From IMG/VR virus record IMGVR_UViG_3300025652_000153, positions 1-42,224 of that record: a DNA stretch of 42,224 nucleotides. One strand, 5' to 3'. Each line of letters starts with the position of its first letter. Within the stretch, counting starts at the first letter, position 1. The notes under the pieces were generated by a model. The model did not search any database. It was given only the letters and a program-made list of their open reading frames with translations, and had not been told where the DNA came from. Shown here one piece after another: positions 18,492 through 25,891 of the stretch. Origin of the DNA: a virus. The position numbers were made by a program, and so were the translations under genes.

Positions 18492-18765
18492 TGAATCTTT
18501 CCCAGTTTCTTTTTGCCCATCCTATTGAGTCAACCCCAGTTAAATCCCACCATGTTCTTTCACTACCAAAACGGTGTAGTTCTGTATGGCAGGTGCGGCA
18601 CAGAGGTACAGCGAAGTTATCTCCCGACTTCATGCCTATTCCACGTTCCCCAACATGTTGTAGGTGGTGCGCCTCTGCACCGCGTCTGCACACTAAGCAA
18701 GGAGATCCTCGCAAAGTATTCAGATACTTCTCATCCCGAATGTTTTTATGTTTCGGAATGAGCAT
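18475..18765 (-). CDS. HNH-type nuclease, DUF968-like
   Basis: 96 residues. The HNH/zinc pattern is clear: CLVC (residues 23-26), AEAHHLQHVG (His33/His34), then DNFAVPLCRTCHTELHRFG with the second Cys pair and the final histidine, followed by the WWDLTGVD...W segment typical of the DUF968 family (recalled). It would cut or nick DNA, and in phages is often found with recombination genes. GGAG precedes the ATG and actually lies within the stop region of the ParB-like gene. Catalytic histidines and cysteines appear intact. Confidence 0.8.
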   Translation of the reverse strand: MLIPKHKNIRDEKYLNTLRGSPCLVCRRGAEAHHLQHVGERGIGMKSGDNFAVPLCRTCHTELHRFGSERTWWDLTGVDSIGWAKRNWERFNGDSN

Positions 18766-18768
18766 AGT

Positions 18769-19578
18769 TTACTCCAGACCACACTGTTTAAGTGTCCATC
18801 CTTCCATACGATATGAGTCACTTGGTATCTTGGCTTGCCGAAGTGGTTCGCCTCTACAGAATTTATTCCAAGAAAGCATGATCAAATTTAACCTATGCTC
18901 AAGTGTCATTTTCTTTATTCGGACATTGTCTTTTAATATTTTTTCCCTAATAGCAACAACGGGATCGTTTTCGTAATTGTTTTGTCCATCTTTATAAGTT
19001 TTGATGAAGGCGTCAGCCTCGTCCTCATAACCAGTCTGCTTTCCTATGTAGTGTATCGCTGCAAGAAGAGCGTTATTGTAAAAAGTTCCTTTTGCAAACG
19101 AAGCACTACTAGTTAACTCTGGGTTTTTTTCTATAATTTTATCTAAGTCTGACATTGTAAACTGACTTACATTTTTAGATTTTCCAATTGCTATTAAACC
19201 AAGTTGCGATACAGCAGCCGCAACTAAACTTGCGTTAGGGTACTCTCTGATTTGAAGTTGATTGGCAAAGGTTCTACTCCTTCCAGTGTCTATTGTGACC
19301 ATTGCTTTTTCATCAAGATTCTCAACGAGGATAGTCCAAAATGGTTTCTTGGTTTCAACACTTGCCATTAATCTTTGTTGACCGTCTAAAAGAATATCAT
19401 TTTCTGAAACACATATAGTGTGTCCATTGTAATTAAAGTGACCACCCTTCATGTCTTTCCCATATTGATATACAGCAGACTTATTAAACTTCCTGTTCTT
19501 TGTGTTAAATTTAAGAAGATCACTAGCCATCTCTGGTGTGACCAATGTTAATTCATATTTTATGTTTGGTTTTTTCAT
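18769..19578 (-). CDS. ParB/Srx-like (DGQxR) nuclease-fold protein
   Basis: 269 residues. The motif ILLDGQQRLMASVE (about residues 62-75) is the ParB/sulfiredoxin-like DGQHR signature. It is preceded by KFNKSAVYQYGKDMKGGHF, typical of phage ParB-like proteins with a C-terminal helical domain. The domain is used for nucleotide-dependent DNA binding or nuclease activity in different families. The partition partner ParA is absent, so plasmid-type segregation is unlikely. GGAG precedes the start. It sits in the leftward operon between the SSB-like gene and HNH gene, suggesting a role in DNA processing or in replacing or modifying host DNA. Fold is confident, activity unknown. Confidence 0.7.
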   Translation of the reverse strand: MKKPNIKYELTLVTPEMASDLLKFNTKNRKFNKSAVYQYGKDMKGGHFNYNGHTICVSENDILLDGQQRLMASVETKKPFWTILVENLDEKAMVTIDTGRSRTFANQLQIREYPNASLVAAAVSQLGLIAIGKSKNVSQFTMSDLDKIIEKNPELTSSASFAKGTFYNNALLAAIHYIGKQTGYEDEADAFIKTYKDGQNNYENDPVVAIREKILKDNVRIKKMTLEHRLNLIMLSWNKFCRGEPLRQAKIPSDSYRMEGWTLKQCGLE

Positions 19579-19601
19579 TTTTTTTCTCCACTCTGTTATA
19601 A

Positions 19602-19919
19602 TTAAAAAGGTATTTCATCGTCCATATCATTTGATACAGATCCTTGTGTGTTACTGTTGTTAGAAGATCTATTGTGACCACCATTGCGCTCGTAAAAAAC
19701 ACTAGAGTTTAAAGATAGAAAGTTCATACCTGATTTAGATTGTCTGATCCAAGCAGATAGATCTGCCTTTGGATGTTTAACACCCTCATTTAACTGAGCC
19801 ATCAAGTCTCTAACGACATCACCATCAACCTCAATGTTGCCAGTGTAGTCAGGTTGTCTTTCATTTTGTTTCTTTCTGTTCTTAAACAGTGCGCCTGATG
19901 CTTTATCATAATCAGCCAT
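19602..19919 (-). CDS. SSB-like protein with acidic DDEIPF tail
   Basis: 105 residues. It starts with a conserved-looking stretch (DKASGALFKNRKKQNERQPD) followed by beta strands containing TGNIEVDG and MNFLSLNSSVF. A disordered Ser/Asn-rich linker and the tail MDDEIPF follow. The acidic D-D-x-I-P-F tip is the hallmark of bacterial single-stranded DNA-binding proteins, where it recruits replication and repair partners. The body is shorter than a full SSB OB-fold, so it may be a divergent phage version. AAAGGAG ribosome-binding site; starts inside the end of the annealing-protein gene (8-base overlap), consistent with joint function. Confidence 0.7.
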   Translation of the reverse strand: MADYDKASGALFKNRKKQNERQPDYTGNIEVDGDVVRDLMAQLNEGVKHPKADLSAWIRQSKSGMNFLSLNSSVFYERNGGHNRSSNNSNTQGSVSNDMDDEIPF

Positions 19920-20640
19920 TATCTTTCTCCTTTAGTTCTTTTGCACGTTTCTTAAAATTAGTTAGAAGTTCTTCATAGTCGCTTGGTCTATTGGTTTCTA
20001 GCAAGTTCAAAGTTGATTTGTTTTTCTTCCAAAGCTTACCAAGACTTTCATAAGTATTGTGTACCTTCATAAGCTCAGTGAAGGCATCGGTTACCATATC
20101 CCAACCGTTAGTCTTCTCAACCGTATCATCCTTAGCACTTAGTACATCTGGTGTAGTGCTCTCAGGGGGCGGTGGAGTGGGGGTAGTCTCTTGTATAGTG
20201 TCAACCACCTCTTTAGTCTTTACCTTACTCTGCCGCTCCTCTCCGTCGCTCTGAGGTAGATCTTCACCTGCATATATGTAATGACCTAGACCATGATAAG
20301 CTATCGCCTTGGCTAAACCACGCTGAAGGGCAGTGTTAACCTCGAAAGCATTTGGGTTTTGTATCGGTTTGTTATTGTAATTAAGAACAGGAAAAAGTTC
20401 AGTTGCACTAATTCCCTCGACAGTCACAGTGACCTCAACGAAAGCATTACCCTTTTCATCTTTTATATATGCCATGCCATCGTGAATATGTTTTTTAAAT
20501 GTTGCTTCTGGATAATTATCTTTCAGCTTACCCCAAGCCCAAGCCCACGAAAGGTATGTCATACCGTTTTTCTCTTCAGCCTTATCGTTGACATCGATAG
20601 CCGACAGTGTTTCCCACACTGATTTCTTTTCTTTACTCAT
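19912..20640 (-). CDS. Single-strand annealing protein, Sak/DUF1071 (Rad52-like)
   Basis: 242 residues from the ATG at 20640, chosen because GGAG lies at good spacing and the ATG overlaps the upstream stop (TAATG). A GTG/ATG four codons earlier lies inside the exonuclease gene. Motifs: MTYLSWAWAWGKLKDNYP (about residues 26-43), FEVNTALQRGLAKAIAYHG and LGHYIYAGEDLP (about 98-128), which match the DUF1071/Sak family of phage recombinases by recall. The C-terminal part is a Pro/Thr linker and a helical domain. It would anneal strands made by the exonuclease upstream. A coding variant of the dyad sits at 20396-20409. Confidence 0.85.
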   Translation of the reverse strand: MSKEKKSVWETLSAIDVNDKAEEKNGMTYLSWAWAWGKLKDNYPEATFKKHIHDGMAYIKDEKGNAFVEVTVTVEGISATELFPVLNYNNKPIQNPNAFEVNTALQRGLAKAIAYHGLGHYIYAGEDLPQSDGEERQSKVKTKEVVDTIQETTPTPPPPESTTPDVLSAKDDTVEKTNGWDMVTDAFTELMKVHNTYESLGKLWKKNKSTLNLLETNRPSDYEELLTNFKKRAKELKEKDNG

Positions 20641-21530
20641 TAATTTCTCCATCCGTTAAATTGTTCGCAGAACTCTGACACTCCGCAGTAATTACCTTGG
20701 CATCTGGTTAGTTCACCCTTACGATGCTCTATTATCAAACTAATCTCCTCTTTGTTTATGTGATCGATAGCTTCTTGCTCTGTCTCATAGACACGCAGTG
20801 CTCTTTTCACGCTCTTCTTTTTTACAGCCCATGTATCAGGCTTCGCCCACTGTTCTTCTGGTGTGCATAGTTGCTCCTTGTCGAACAGATCGTAGTTAGC
20901 TTGAGCCTCTTGGTGCTCATGCATCTTTCCATAAATGTATTCTTCACGTTCTGCCTCACTCCAAAGGGGCAGATCAATTATAACTATGGGTGATTGAGGA
21001 TAGTCTTTATCGAACTCAGCCTTACGTCTCTGCCAGTCTCTAAGGATTGCACAGATACGAATGTTGCTGACCTTCCTAAATTTATTCTTGCCATCCTCTG
21101 AGTTTTCTATGAGCCAAGCGTAGCAGTTCTGCTGTCTCTCCCAATCTTTCTTACCCAAGATAACAGACCATGCAGACGTAACCTTGTAGTCTGTAATCTG
21201 TACAGTGCCATCAGGTAAAACTTCTTGGTGATCAAGTGCGCCTGATAAGATCCAGTCCAGTACCTTGGCGTAAAGTCTTTCCTCTACCACCACGTTCTCA
21301 GGATCATCTGCGCTTTCGAGAATATGATGAACCGCTGTACCAAACAAAGGCCAGATCATATCGACAACATCCTTTGACATCTCGCCCTTGTTCTTCTCGC
21401 GTAATAATCGAACACGAGGAGAGTCGATCAGCGTGGTTACACTGATGTCGGACTTGCCCTTGGAGTACTTATCGTCTCTTGCAAAATTAAGAAAGGCATC
21501 AGGCAACTGATGCTCGTTGGTTATTTTCAT
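20640..21530 (-). CDS. RecB/Cas4-like PD-(D/E)XK exonuclease
   Basis: 296 residues. The ATG at 21530 has GGAG 7 bases upstream and is preferred over the GTG at 21542. Core motifs: an N-terminal SVTTLIDSPRVRLL; the GTAVHHILE histidine motif; LSGALDHQEV; QITDYKVTSAW, supplying the D and D-x-K of PD-(D/E)XK; and QNCYAWL for the QxxxY helix. Near the C-terminus RCQGNYCGVSEFC gives a C-x4-C-x5-C cluster reminiscent of the iron-sulphur site of Cas4/AddB nucleases, together with an upstream cysteine. It likely resects DNA ends for the annealing protein encoded next. First gene of the leftward recombination operon, close to a divergent promoter. Confidence 0.85.
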   Translation of the reverse strand: MKITNEHQLPDAFLNFARDDKYSKGKSDISVTTLIDSPRVRLLREKNKGEMSKDVVDMIWPLFGTAVHHILESADDPENVVVEERLYAKVLDWILSGALDHQEVLPDGTVQITDYKVTSAWSVILGKKDWERQQNCYAWLIENSEDGKNKFRKVSNIRICAILRDWQRRKAEFDKDYPQSPIVIIDLPLWSEAEREEYIYGKMHEHQEAQANYDLFDKEQLCTPEEQWAKPDTWAVKKKSVKRALRVYETEQEAIDHINKEEISLIIEHRKGELTRCQGNYCGVSEFCEQFNGWRN

Positions 21531-21551
21531 TGTATTCTCCACTCTCTTATG

Positions 21552-21580
21552 GTTAAATCATATAAGGAACATAATGTCAA
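21552..21580 (-). promoter_or_regulatory. Candidate sigma-70-type promoter for the leftward recombination operon
   Basis: On the minus strand, a perfect TTGACA (complement of 21575-21580) is separated by 17 bases from TTTAAC (complement of 21552-21557, four of six matches). Transcription would start about 15 bases before ATG 21530. It lies in the 70-bp divergent gap between the exonuclease and resolvase genes, where a promoter is expected. Confidence 0.5.
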
Positions 21581-21602
21581 ATAAGATATTTTAAGGGTAC
21601 AT

Positions 21603-22019
21603 ATGGATAACTTTGACAAGACCTTCACAATATATGGTGAACCTGCCTCGAAAGCTAACTCACGAAAGATGGTAGTGATTAGAGGCAAACCTGCCCTAAT
21701 CAAATCAACAAAGGCTAGAGGCTACGTCAAGATGTTCGAGCAGCAATGTCCTGTTATGGAAGTGCCAACAACAGATGATGTTGTGGTTGAGATGATGATC
21801 TATTACGCAAGTCGTAGACCTGACCTAGACGAAAGTCTTATCCTTGATTGTATGCAGAACCGTATCTACAAAAATGATAGGCAGGTAAAACAAAAAATTA
21901 TTTACTGGGGTTTGGATAAAGAAAATCCAAGATCAATCATCAGAGTTAGATCTTGTGATGTAGATAAAGTTCCCTTCTATTTATCTTATGATACTATTCT
22001 AATAAAGAAATCTAGTTAG
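21603..22019 (+). CDS. rusA: RusA-like Holliday junction resolvase
   Basis: 138 residues. The core RRPDLDESLILDCMQ and IYKNDRQV (Asp74, Asp76, Asp82, Asp92) and the late NPRSIIRV match the RusA family, in which a D-x-D pair and a D-D/N-D-x-Q-V loop bind metal. An oddity: by simple alignment the catalytic lysine four residues after the second Asp of E. coli RusA corresponds to Ile80 here, so activity or alignment should be checked. AAGGG ribosome-binding site; transcribed away from the exonuclease and into the AT tract and primase-helicase gene. It would resolve recombination or replication branches before packaging. Confidence 0.85.
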   Translation: MDNFDKTFTIYGEPASKANSRKMVVIRGKPALIKSTKARGYVKMFEQQCPVMEVPTTDDVVVEMMIYYASRRPDLDESLILDCMQNRIYKNDRQVKQKIIYWGLDKENPRSIIRVRSCDVDKVPFYLSYDTILIKKSS

Positions 22020-22075
22020 TATAATATATATATAATATTAATATATATATAATATATATAATATATATATAAATA
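22020..22075. repeat. 56-bp pure A/T tract upstream of primase-helicase
   Basis: Only A and T from 22020 to 22075, made of TATA/AATATT units. The block 22023-22051 is identical to 34327-34355 and in the same orientation. It directly follows the resolvase stop and precedes the primase-helicase start by about 75 bases. It could be a DNA unwinding element of an origin, or a promoter region. Confidence 0.8.
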
Positions 22076-22150
22076 CTCTCGAAAAATTCTTGCTTGACGC
22101 ATCGGCATTCCTTCCTCTATGTTCGTCGGATCAGAGTAGGAGAACAAGTC

Positions 22151-23929
22151 GTGCAAATCGAACATCAAGTTCGTGGCGAGGCTTATAGATTGGGTGAAGG
22201 TCAACATAAAGTTAAGTGCCCAAGCTGTAGTCACAGCCGCAAAAACAAAACCGATAAGACGCTTTCTCTCCGCATAGAACAAGACAAAACTTTATATCAG
22301 TGTTGGCACTGTGGTCAGCAAGGTATTGTTTCTATGCGAGAGGAGTTACCAGAGATAAAGAGAGAACCAACAATGTCCATTGCAAAAAAAGTTCAAAGAA
22401 AAGAATTAACGGAAAGCTCCCTGGGATGGCTGCAAGAACGAGGGATAAGTAAAGAAACCGCTACTAAAGCAGGGTTAGTTTCAACGCATCATTGGATACA
22501 GGCACTAGGAAAAGAAACTGAATGCATCATGTTTCCGTACACCAACGAGGGTCAAGATTATGCGTACAAGATTAGATCGATAGAAGGTAAAGGCTTCGCA
22601 TGTAGCGGTGCACCTCAAACATTTTTTAACATGCAAGGTGTAGAACGTAACGATGATATGATCATTTGTGAGGGCGAGATGGATGCCCTTGCGTTTATCG
22701 AAACAGGTTACGACAGCGTTGTGTCAGTACCAAATGGTGCGGTCATGAAGGTTGTCGATGGACAGATAGATCCTAAAGAAGATAATAAATTCAAGTTCTT
22801 ATGGGCTGCAAAGAAAAAAATAGATTCGGCTGCTCGTATCATAATCGCCACTGATGCAGACAGTGCAGGTCAGGCAATGGCGGAAGAGATAGCCAGACGT
22901 ATTGGCAAAGATCGATGCTTCAAGATAGAGTTTCCAGAGGGATGCAAGGATGCCAACGATGTGCTTCTCAAGCATGGCAAGGACGGTATCGATAAAGTTG
23001 TAGTTGATTGTAAACCTTGGCCTGTCGCGGGATTGTATGACGCTTCTCATTTCTATGAACAACTTGATGAAATTTACGAGAACGGTATGGGTAGAGGTGA
23101 GAGCACTGGCTACGACAATGTAGATGAATTATATTCTATTGTTGCAGGTCAACTCACAGTAGTCACTGGTCACCCATCTTCTGGTAAGTCAGAGTTCGTA
23201 GATCAGATCATGATGAACATGGCACAAGAGAAGGGTTGGAAGTTTGCAATATGTTCCTTTGAAAACGAGCCAAGGATTCACATAGCAAAGCTAATCAGTA
23301 AGTATATTCGTAAGCCTTTCTTCCAAGGCTCAATGAAAAGACTTAGCCATAAAGAATTATCAGACGGAAAAGAATTTGTTCAATCGCACTTTTCTTTTTT
23401 GTATCAAGCTGATGGGTCAATGTCTTCAATTGATAGCATCATCGAAAGACTAAAGATAGCAGTGCTTAGACATGGTGTAAGAGGGGCTATCATAGACCCA
23501 TACAATTACATTCAAAAGGGAAGGGATGTAAGTGAGACTGAGTGGGTATCAGACATACTGACAAAGCTCAGAGTATTTGCTCAGGCTCATGGTATACACT
23601 TGTGGTTCGTAGCTCATCCGACAAAGATGATGCGAGGAACAGATGGCAAAGTACCTGCACCAAGAGGATATGATATATCTGGTAGTGCAGCATGGTTTGC
23701 TAAGGCTGACGTTGGTCTTACTGTGCATAGACCACACCCATCTGGATCTCCTGTATCAGAGATACACATATGGAAGTGCCGCTTCTCATGGGTTGGTAAG
23801 CAAGGAGAGACTGAGCTTGACTTCGATGTTCCGACATCGACCTACAGGAAGCATGTACCTGATGAGTTCCTTGATGTGCCAAATGATTATAATGATGTAG
23901 ATAATGATGATGATCCCCTCCCATTCTAA
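22151..23929 (+). CDS. Bifunctional primase-helicase (T7 gp4/Twinkle type)
   Basis: 592 residues from GTG 22151, which has GGAGAA at the right distance. A TTG at 22094 is in frame but lacks a ribosome-binding site. Domains: zinc-binding CPSC (23-26) and CWHC (51-54); TOPRIM with CEGEMDA (Glu174) and DAD (Asp235/Asp237); DnaB-type helicase with Walker A GHPSSGKS (340-347) and a Walker B strand GAIIDPYNYI (about 460). It makes primers and unwinds DNA at the fork. The last residues, DNDDDPLPF, mimic an SSB-type acidic tail. No DNA polymerase gene is visible in the window. The gene follows the AT tract and overlaps a microgene at its end. Confidence 0.93.
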   Translation: MQIEHQVRGEAYRLGEGQHKVKCPSCSHSRKNKTDKTLSLRIEQDKTLYQCWHCGQQGIVSMREELPEIKREPTMSIAKKVQRKELTESSLGWLQERGISKETATKAGLVSTHHWIQALGKETECIMFPYTNEGQDYAYKIRSIEGKGFACSGAPQTFFNMQGVERNDDMIICEGEMDALAFIETGYDSVVSVPNGAVMKVVDGQIDPKEDNKFKFLWAAKKKIDSAARIIIATDADSAGQAMAEEIARRIGKDRCFKIEFPEGCKDANDVLLKHGKDGIDKVVVDCKPWPVAGLYDASHFYEQLDEIYENGMGRGESTGYDNVDELYSIVAGQLTVVTGHPSSGKSEFVDQIMMNMAQEKGWKFAICSFENEPRIHIAKLISKYIRKPFFQGSMKRLSHKELSDGKEFVQSHFSFLYQADGSMSSIDSIIERLKIAVLRHGVRGAIIDPYNYIQKGRDVSETEWVSDILTKLRVFAQAHGIHLWFVAHPTKMMRGTDGKVPAPRGYDISGSAAWFAKADVGLTVHRPHPSGSPVSEIHIWKCRFSWVGKQGETELDFDVPTSTYRKHVPDEFLDVPNDYNDVDNDDDPLPF

Positions 23930-24077
23930 AAAGTTTTTGATTGTTCGTGAGGGAGAAGAAGCACCAGTCATTCACGTCTATGTAGACGGTGAAGAGGTGG
24001 CAGTGCTTGAGCTTACGCATCATGAAACACTGAGACTCGTCAGCAACTTGTGTGATAAGATGATCGAAAGTATTTGA
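23904..24077 (+). CDS. 57-residue protein overlapping the helicase end
   Basis: ATG 23904 (two further ATGs follow directly) begins a frame that overlaps the last 26 bases of the primase-helicase and ends in TGA. The product has FLIVREGEEAPVIHVYVDGE followed by VAVLELTHHETLRLVSNLCD, a small alpha-beta protein without a membrane segment. Such overlap implies coupled translation with the helicase. I do not recognise a family. It is the last gene before the intrinsic terminator, so it completes the rightward replication transcript. Confidence 0.6.
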   Translation: MMMIPSHSKKFLIVREGEEAPVIHVYVDGEEVAVLELTHHETLRLVSNLCDKMIESI

Positions 24078-24087
24078 CGTTATGATA

Positions 24088-24181
24088 TCGGAGTGCTAGA
24101 TGTTGCGTCAGGACATCGGTTCAGACATACATCTGGATTTCTCCACTCTGATACTGGGACGCCTTTGGGCGTCCCTTTTTT
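24088..24181 (+). ncRNA. Candidate structured RNA ahead of the terminator
   Basis: No good gene lies between the microgene stop and the terminator, but the interval can fold. GAGTG (24091-24095) pairs with CACTC (24144-24148), and AGATGT (24098-24103) with ACATCT (24129-24134). An alternative GATGT/ACATC hairpin (24099-24103 with 24113-24117) is also possible. The block ends in a strong intrinsic terminator, so it is either a 3' untranslated structure or a small RNA released by processing. Confidence 0.35.
24156..24181 (+). terminator. Rho-independent terminator of the replication transcript
   Basis: GGGACGCC (24156-24163), loop TTTG, GGCGTCCC (24168-24175) and a run of six T (24176-24181). 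A perfect eight-base GC-rich stem with a U-tract, placed between convergent units. The minus-strand transcripts arriving from the other side have no U-tract here. Confidence 0.93.
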
Positions 24182-24182
24182 A

Positions 24183-24464
24183 TTAATACTTTTTATATTT
24201 TACTTTGTCTTTAGAAAACTCTCCACGAGATCCTCTAAAAACAATTTGATCTAATCCACCAGTTGAACCTCTGCGTTCTTGCATTGGTATCATGGATTGA
24301 ACCTTCTCAATAACCAAGTCATCACCATCTTTTAATTTTGCAGAAGGATCAGCGTGATCTTTAATTTTATCAGCGTAAGTATTCATAATTTTCTCAAACT
24401 CCAAAGCAGTTTGTAAGTTACTTACTTCAATGTCTGCTATAATAATTGCTCTTAGTTTAGCCAT
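24183..24464 (-). CDS. Small protein, related in its N-terminus to the upstream neighbour
   Basis: 93 residues from ATG 24464; the longer reading to 24542 lies inside the upstream gene. The start overlaps the stop of that gene by 8 bases, with AAGGA upstream. The N-terminus KLRAIIIADIEVSN resembles KLRVVAVIEIDATV of the gene upstream, followed by a helix in both, which suggests a duplicated beta-strand/helix unit. The C-terminus is basic (SKDKVKYKKY). Function unknown. It is the last gene of the leftward accessory cluster and ends against the terminator. Confidence 0.6.
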   Translation of the reverse strand: MAKLRAIIIADIEVSNLQTALEFEKIMNTYADKIKDHADPSAKLKDGDDLVIEKVQSMIPMQERRGSTGGLDQIVFRGSRGEFSKDKVKYKKY

Positions 24465-24705
24465 TTTTTTTCTTATCCTTTTTAATTCTTTTTCCTGTAT
24501 ACGGATCATATGTTGAGCTTCTAAACGAAATATTATCAACACTTTCTAAAGCAACAGATCCTTGCTTTACTGTACCAACTATAGAGTTAGTAACCCTTTT
24601 ATCATTGCTGAAAAGATCAGTTATAGATCTGAACTCATCCTCAATATGAGATGCATATTTTACCGTGGCATCTATCTCTATTACTGCCACCACCCTTAAC
24701 TTCAT
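24457..24705 (-). CDS. Small protein, tandem relative of the following gene
   Basis: 82 residues; GGAG lies 6 bases before ATG 24705. The N-terminus is a strand (KLRVVAVIEIDATVKYASHI), then a helix (EDEFRSITDLF), then a beta-rich middle and a lysine-rich tail. Its opening strand and spacing match the next gene, so the two are probably paralogues that arose by tandem duplication. The tail KRIKKDKKKNG overlaps the next start. No family recognised. Confidence 0.65.
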   Translation of the reverse strand: MKLRVVAVIEIDATVKYASHIEDEFRSITDLFSNDKRVTNSIVGTVKQGSVALESVDNISFRSSTYDPYTGKRIKKDKKKNG

Positions 24706-24773
24706 TTTTTCTCCATCATTTAATTAATGTAATTGTTATTGCATTAATAATATAATTAGTCAAATAAAAAACA

Positions 24774-24861
24774 CGCAGGGAGAAGAGCAGCGTTCTCAAC
24801 CTGCGCTAGTTTAACGATAGTATAGTGAGGTCAACCTGATGAGAGGTTTCTGTACTATCGT
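24774..24861 (-). other. Two hairpins in the 155-bp intergenic region
   Basis: First, CGCAGGGAGAA (24774-24784) pairs with TTCTC-AA-CCTGCG (24793-24805), a stem of about 11 pairs with a two-base bulge. Second, ACGATAGTA (24814-24822) pairs with TACTATCGT (24853-24861), and the latter includes part of the upstream stop codon. No U-tract follows in the leftward direction. They belong to the post-stop hairpin pattern. The rest of the gap is AT-rich (24720-24770), which may hold a promoter for the next pair of genes. Confidence 0.6.
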
Positions 24862-25067
24862 CAGTGTATGGTCACATTCTCTATGTTTTCGTCATTAAGC
24901 TGCTCAAGAACATGACCAATGCTGACCGCAATATGAAACCAGTTTTCTCCCATACCGTATACTTCCATAATATTTACGATAAGATTTATAACTTGTTCGC
25001 CAGTTGCCTTGGGTGGTAGCTGACTAACAAGATCAATGAGAGCTTCTTGATTTAATTCTTTGTGCAT
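24861..25067 (-). CDS. Small acidic helical protein, unknown
   Basis: 68 residues, predicted mainly helical: EALIDLVSQLPPKATGEQVI, then an amphipathic helix and ENWFHIAVSIGHVLEQL. It has no cysteine-based or catalytic motif. The ribosome-binding site before ATG 25067 is weak. The gene stands alone between structured gaps (hairpin at 25116 upstream, hairpins at 24774-24861 downstream). A regulator or host-interaction protein would fit the size, but nothing in the sequence proves this. Confidence 0.5.
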   Translation of the reverse strand: MHKELNQEALIDLVSQLPPKATGEQVINLIVNIMEVYGMGENWFHIAVSIGHVLEQLNDENIENVTIH

Positions 25068-25115
25068 TTTATTTTTTATGTTACCCTATAATTGTTTTTC
25101 ATTTTGCTCCAACTA

Positions 25116-25133
25116 GGGCGGCTCTTGCCGCCC
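25116..25133 (-). other. Post-stop hairpin GGGCGGC-TCTT-GCCGCCC
   Basis: A perfect seven-base GC stem starts 6 bases downstream of the stop of the gene at 25139. In that gene's sense direction the stem is not followed by U, so it is not a classical terminator. In the plus direction it is followed by CTCTTTT, but no plus-strand gene precedes it. Confidence 0.7.
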
Positions 25134-25138
25134 CTCTT

Positions 25139-25891
25139 TTAGAAGTCCACAAGTTCCTTCACAACGGTATCCTTGATCCTTCTTTTAAGCAAGCTCTCTG
25201 CGCGAGAGAACTCTTGATGCGTAGCAAGTATAGTATCGTCATACGTTTCGTACTTGAATACCCAACCTTTTTCTATGGTGGCATTATCACGGTAAACTTT
25301 AAGAACTTCACATTGGTAAGCAACGACACCATCCTTGACTAGTCTACCAAGGTTTTTCTTAGTGGCACTCATGATAAATCTTTCGCCATCACCTGCTTTG
25401 ACAGTGGCAATACCCTCTGCGTATACAGTCTTGCCCCAACCAAGAGGTATATCGACATTGAAGTTGTTGCCGTATCTACCTGTTTGTCTCTCAGCATAAG
25501 GCTTACTGCCTCTCTCGCACCTGACCTCCCAACCTCTAGATGGAAATGCTTCATTGAGTACACTGGTTGCCCATACAGTATTGCTTTCGATGGCTTTCTT
25601 GATAACACTTTTATCTTCTACATACTTAGCTTTACTTCTGTGACCCTTGATCAACTCCAAAAAACTATGAGCATATAGAACTACATTCCTGATGTTGTCT
25701 CTGCCTATGCTGTCGCTCATTAGCTTGAAAACTGTGGGCGCTCCATCATAATCAAAGTTTTTCCAGTTGTATGAACTGGCATCTCGACAAAACTCTTTGA
25801 TCTCATCACCAGAAAAACCATACGTCTTGAAGAACCTAATCAGTTCTTCCCTTGCGTGTTCTATTACTTTTAGATTGTTCTTGTATTCCAT
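25139..25891 (-). CDS. 250-residue phage protein of unknown function
   Basis: ATG 25891 is chosen (EYKNNLKVIEHARE); an in-frame GTG three codons earlier has less support. The N-terminal third is helical (EHAREELIRFFKTYGF, GDEIKEFCRDASSYNW). The C-terminal part is beta-rich, with basic/aromatic segments such as SRGWEVRCERGSKPYAERQ and FNVDIPLGWGKTVYAEGIA. That segment might be a nucleic-acid or ligand-binding beta domain. I do not recognise the family. The gene begins within the end of a short overlapping gene that carries a dyad copy, so its expression may be controlled there. Confidence 0.6.
   Translation of the reverse strand: MEYKNNLKVIEHAREELIRFFKTYGFSGDEIKEFCRDASSYNWKNFDYDGAPTVFKLMSDSIGRDNIRNVVLYAHSFLELIKGHRSKAKYVEDKSVIKKAIESNTVWATSVLNEAFPSRGWEVRCERGSKPYAERQTGRYGNNFNVDIPLGWGKTVYAEGIATVKAGDGERFIMSATKKNLGRLVKDGVVAYQCEVLKVYRDNATIEKGWVFKYETYDDTILATHQEFSRAESLLKRRIKDTVVKELVDF

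Noticed and set aside
22016-22282. 88-codon minus-strand frame over the AT tract
   Set aside because: Its C-terminus is Tyr/Ile repeats created by the A/T tract, and the rest is antisense to the primase zinc domain.
23718-24023. 101-codon minus-strand frame opposite the helicase end
   Set aside because: Antisense to the conserved helicase C-terminus, His/Cys-rich composition and no ribosome-binding site.
24099-24185. 28-codon plus-strand frame near the replication terminator
   Set aside because: It would read through the intrinsic terminator stem and has no ribosome-binding site.
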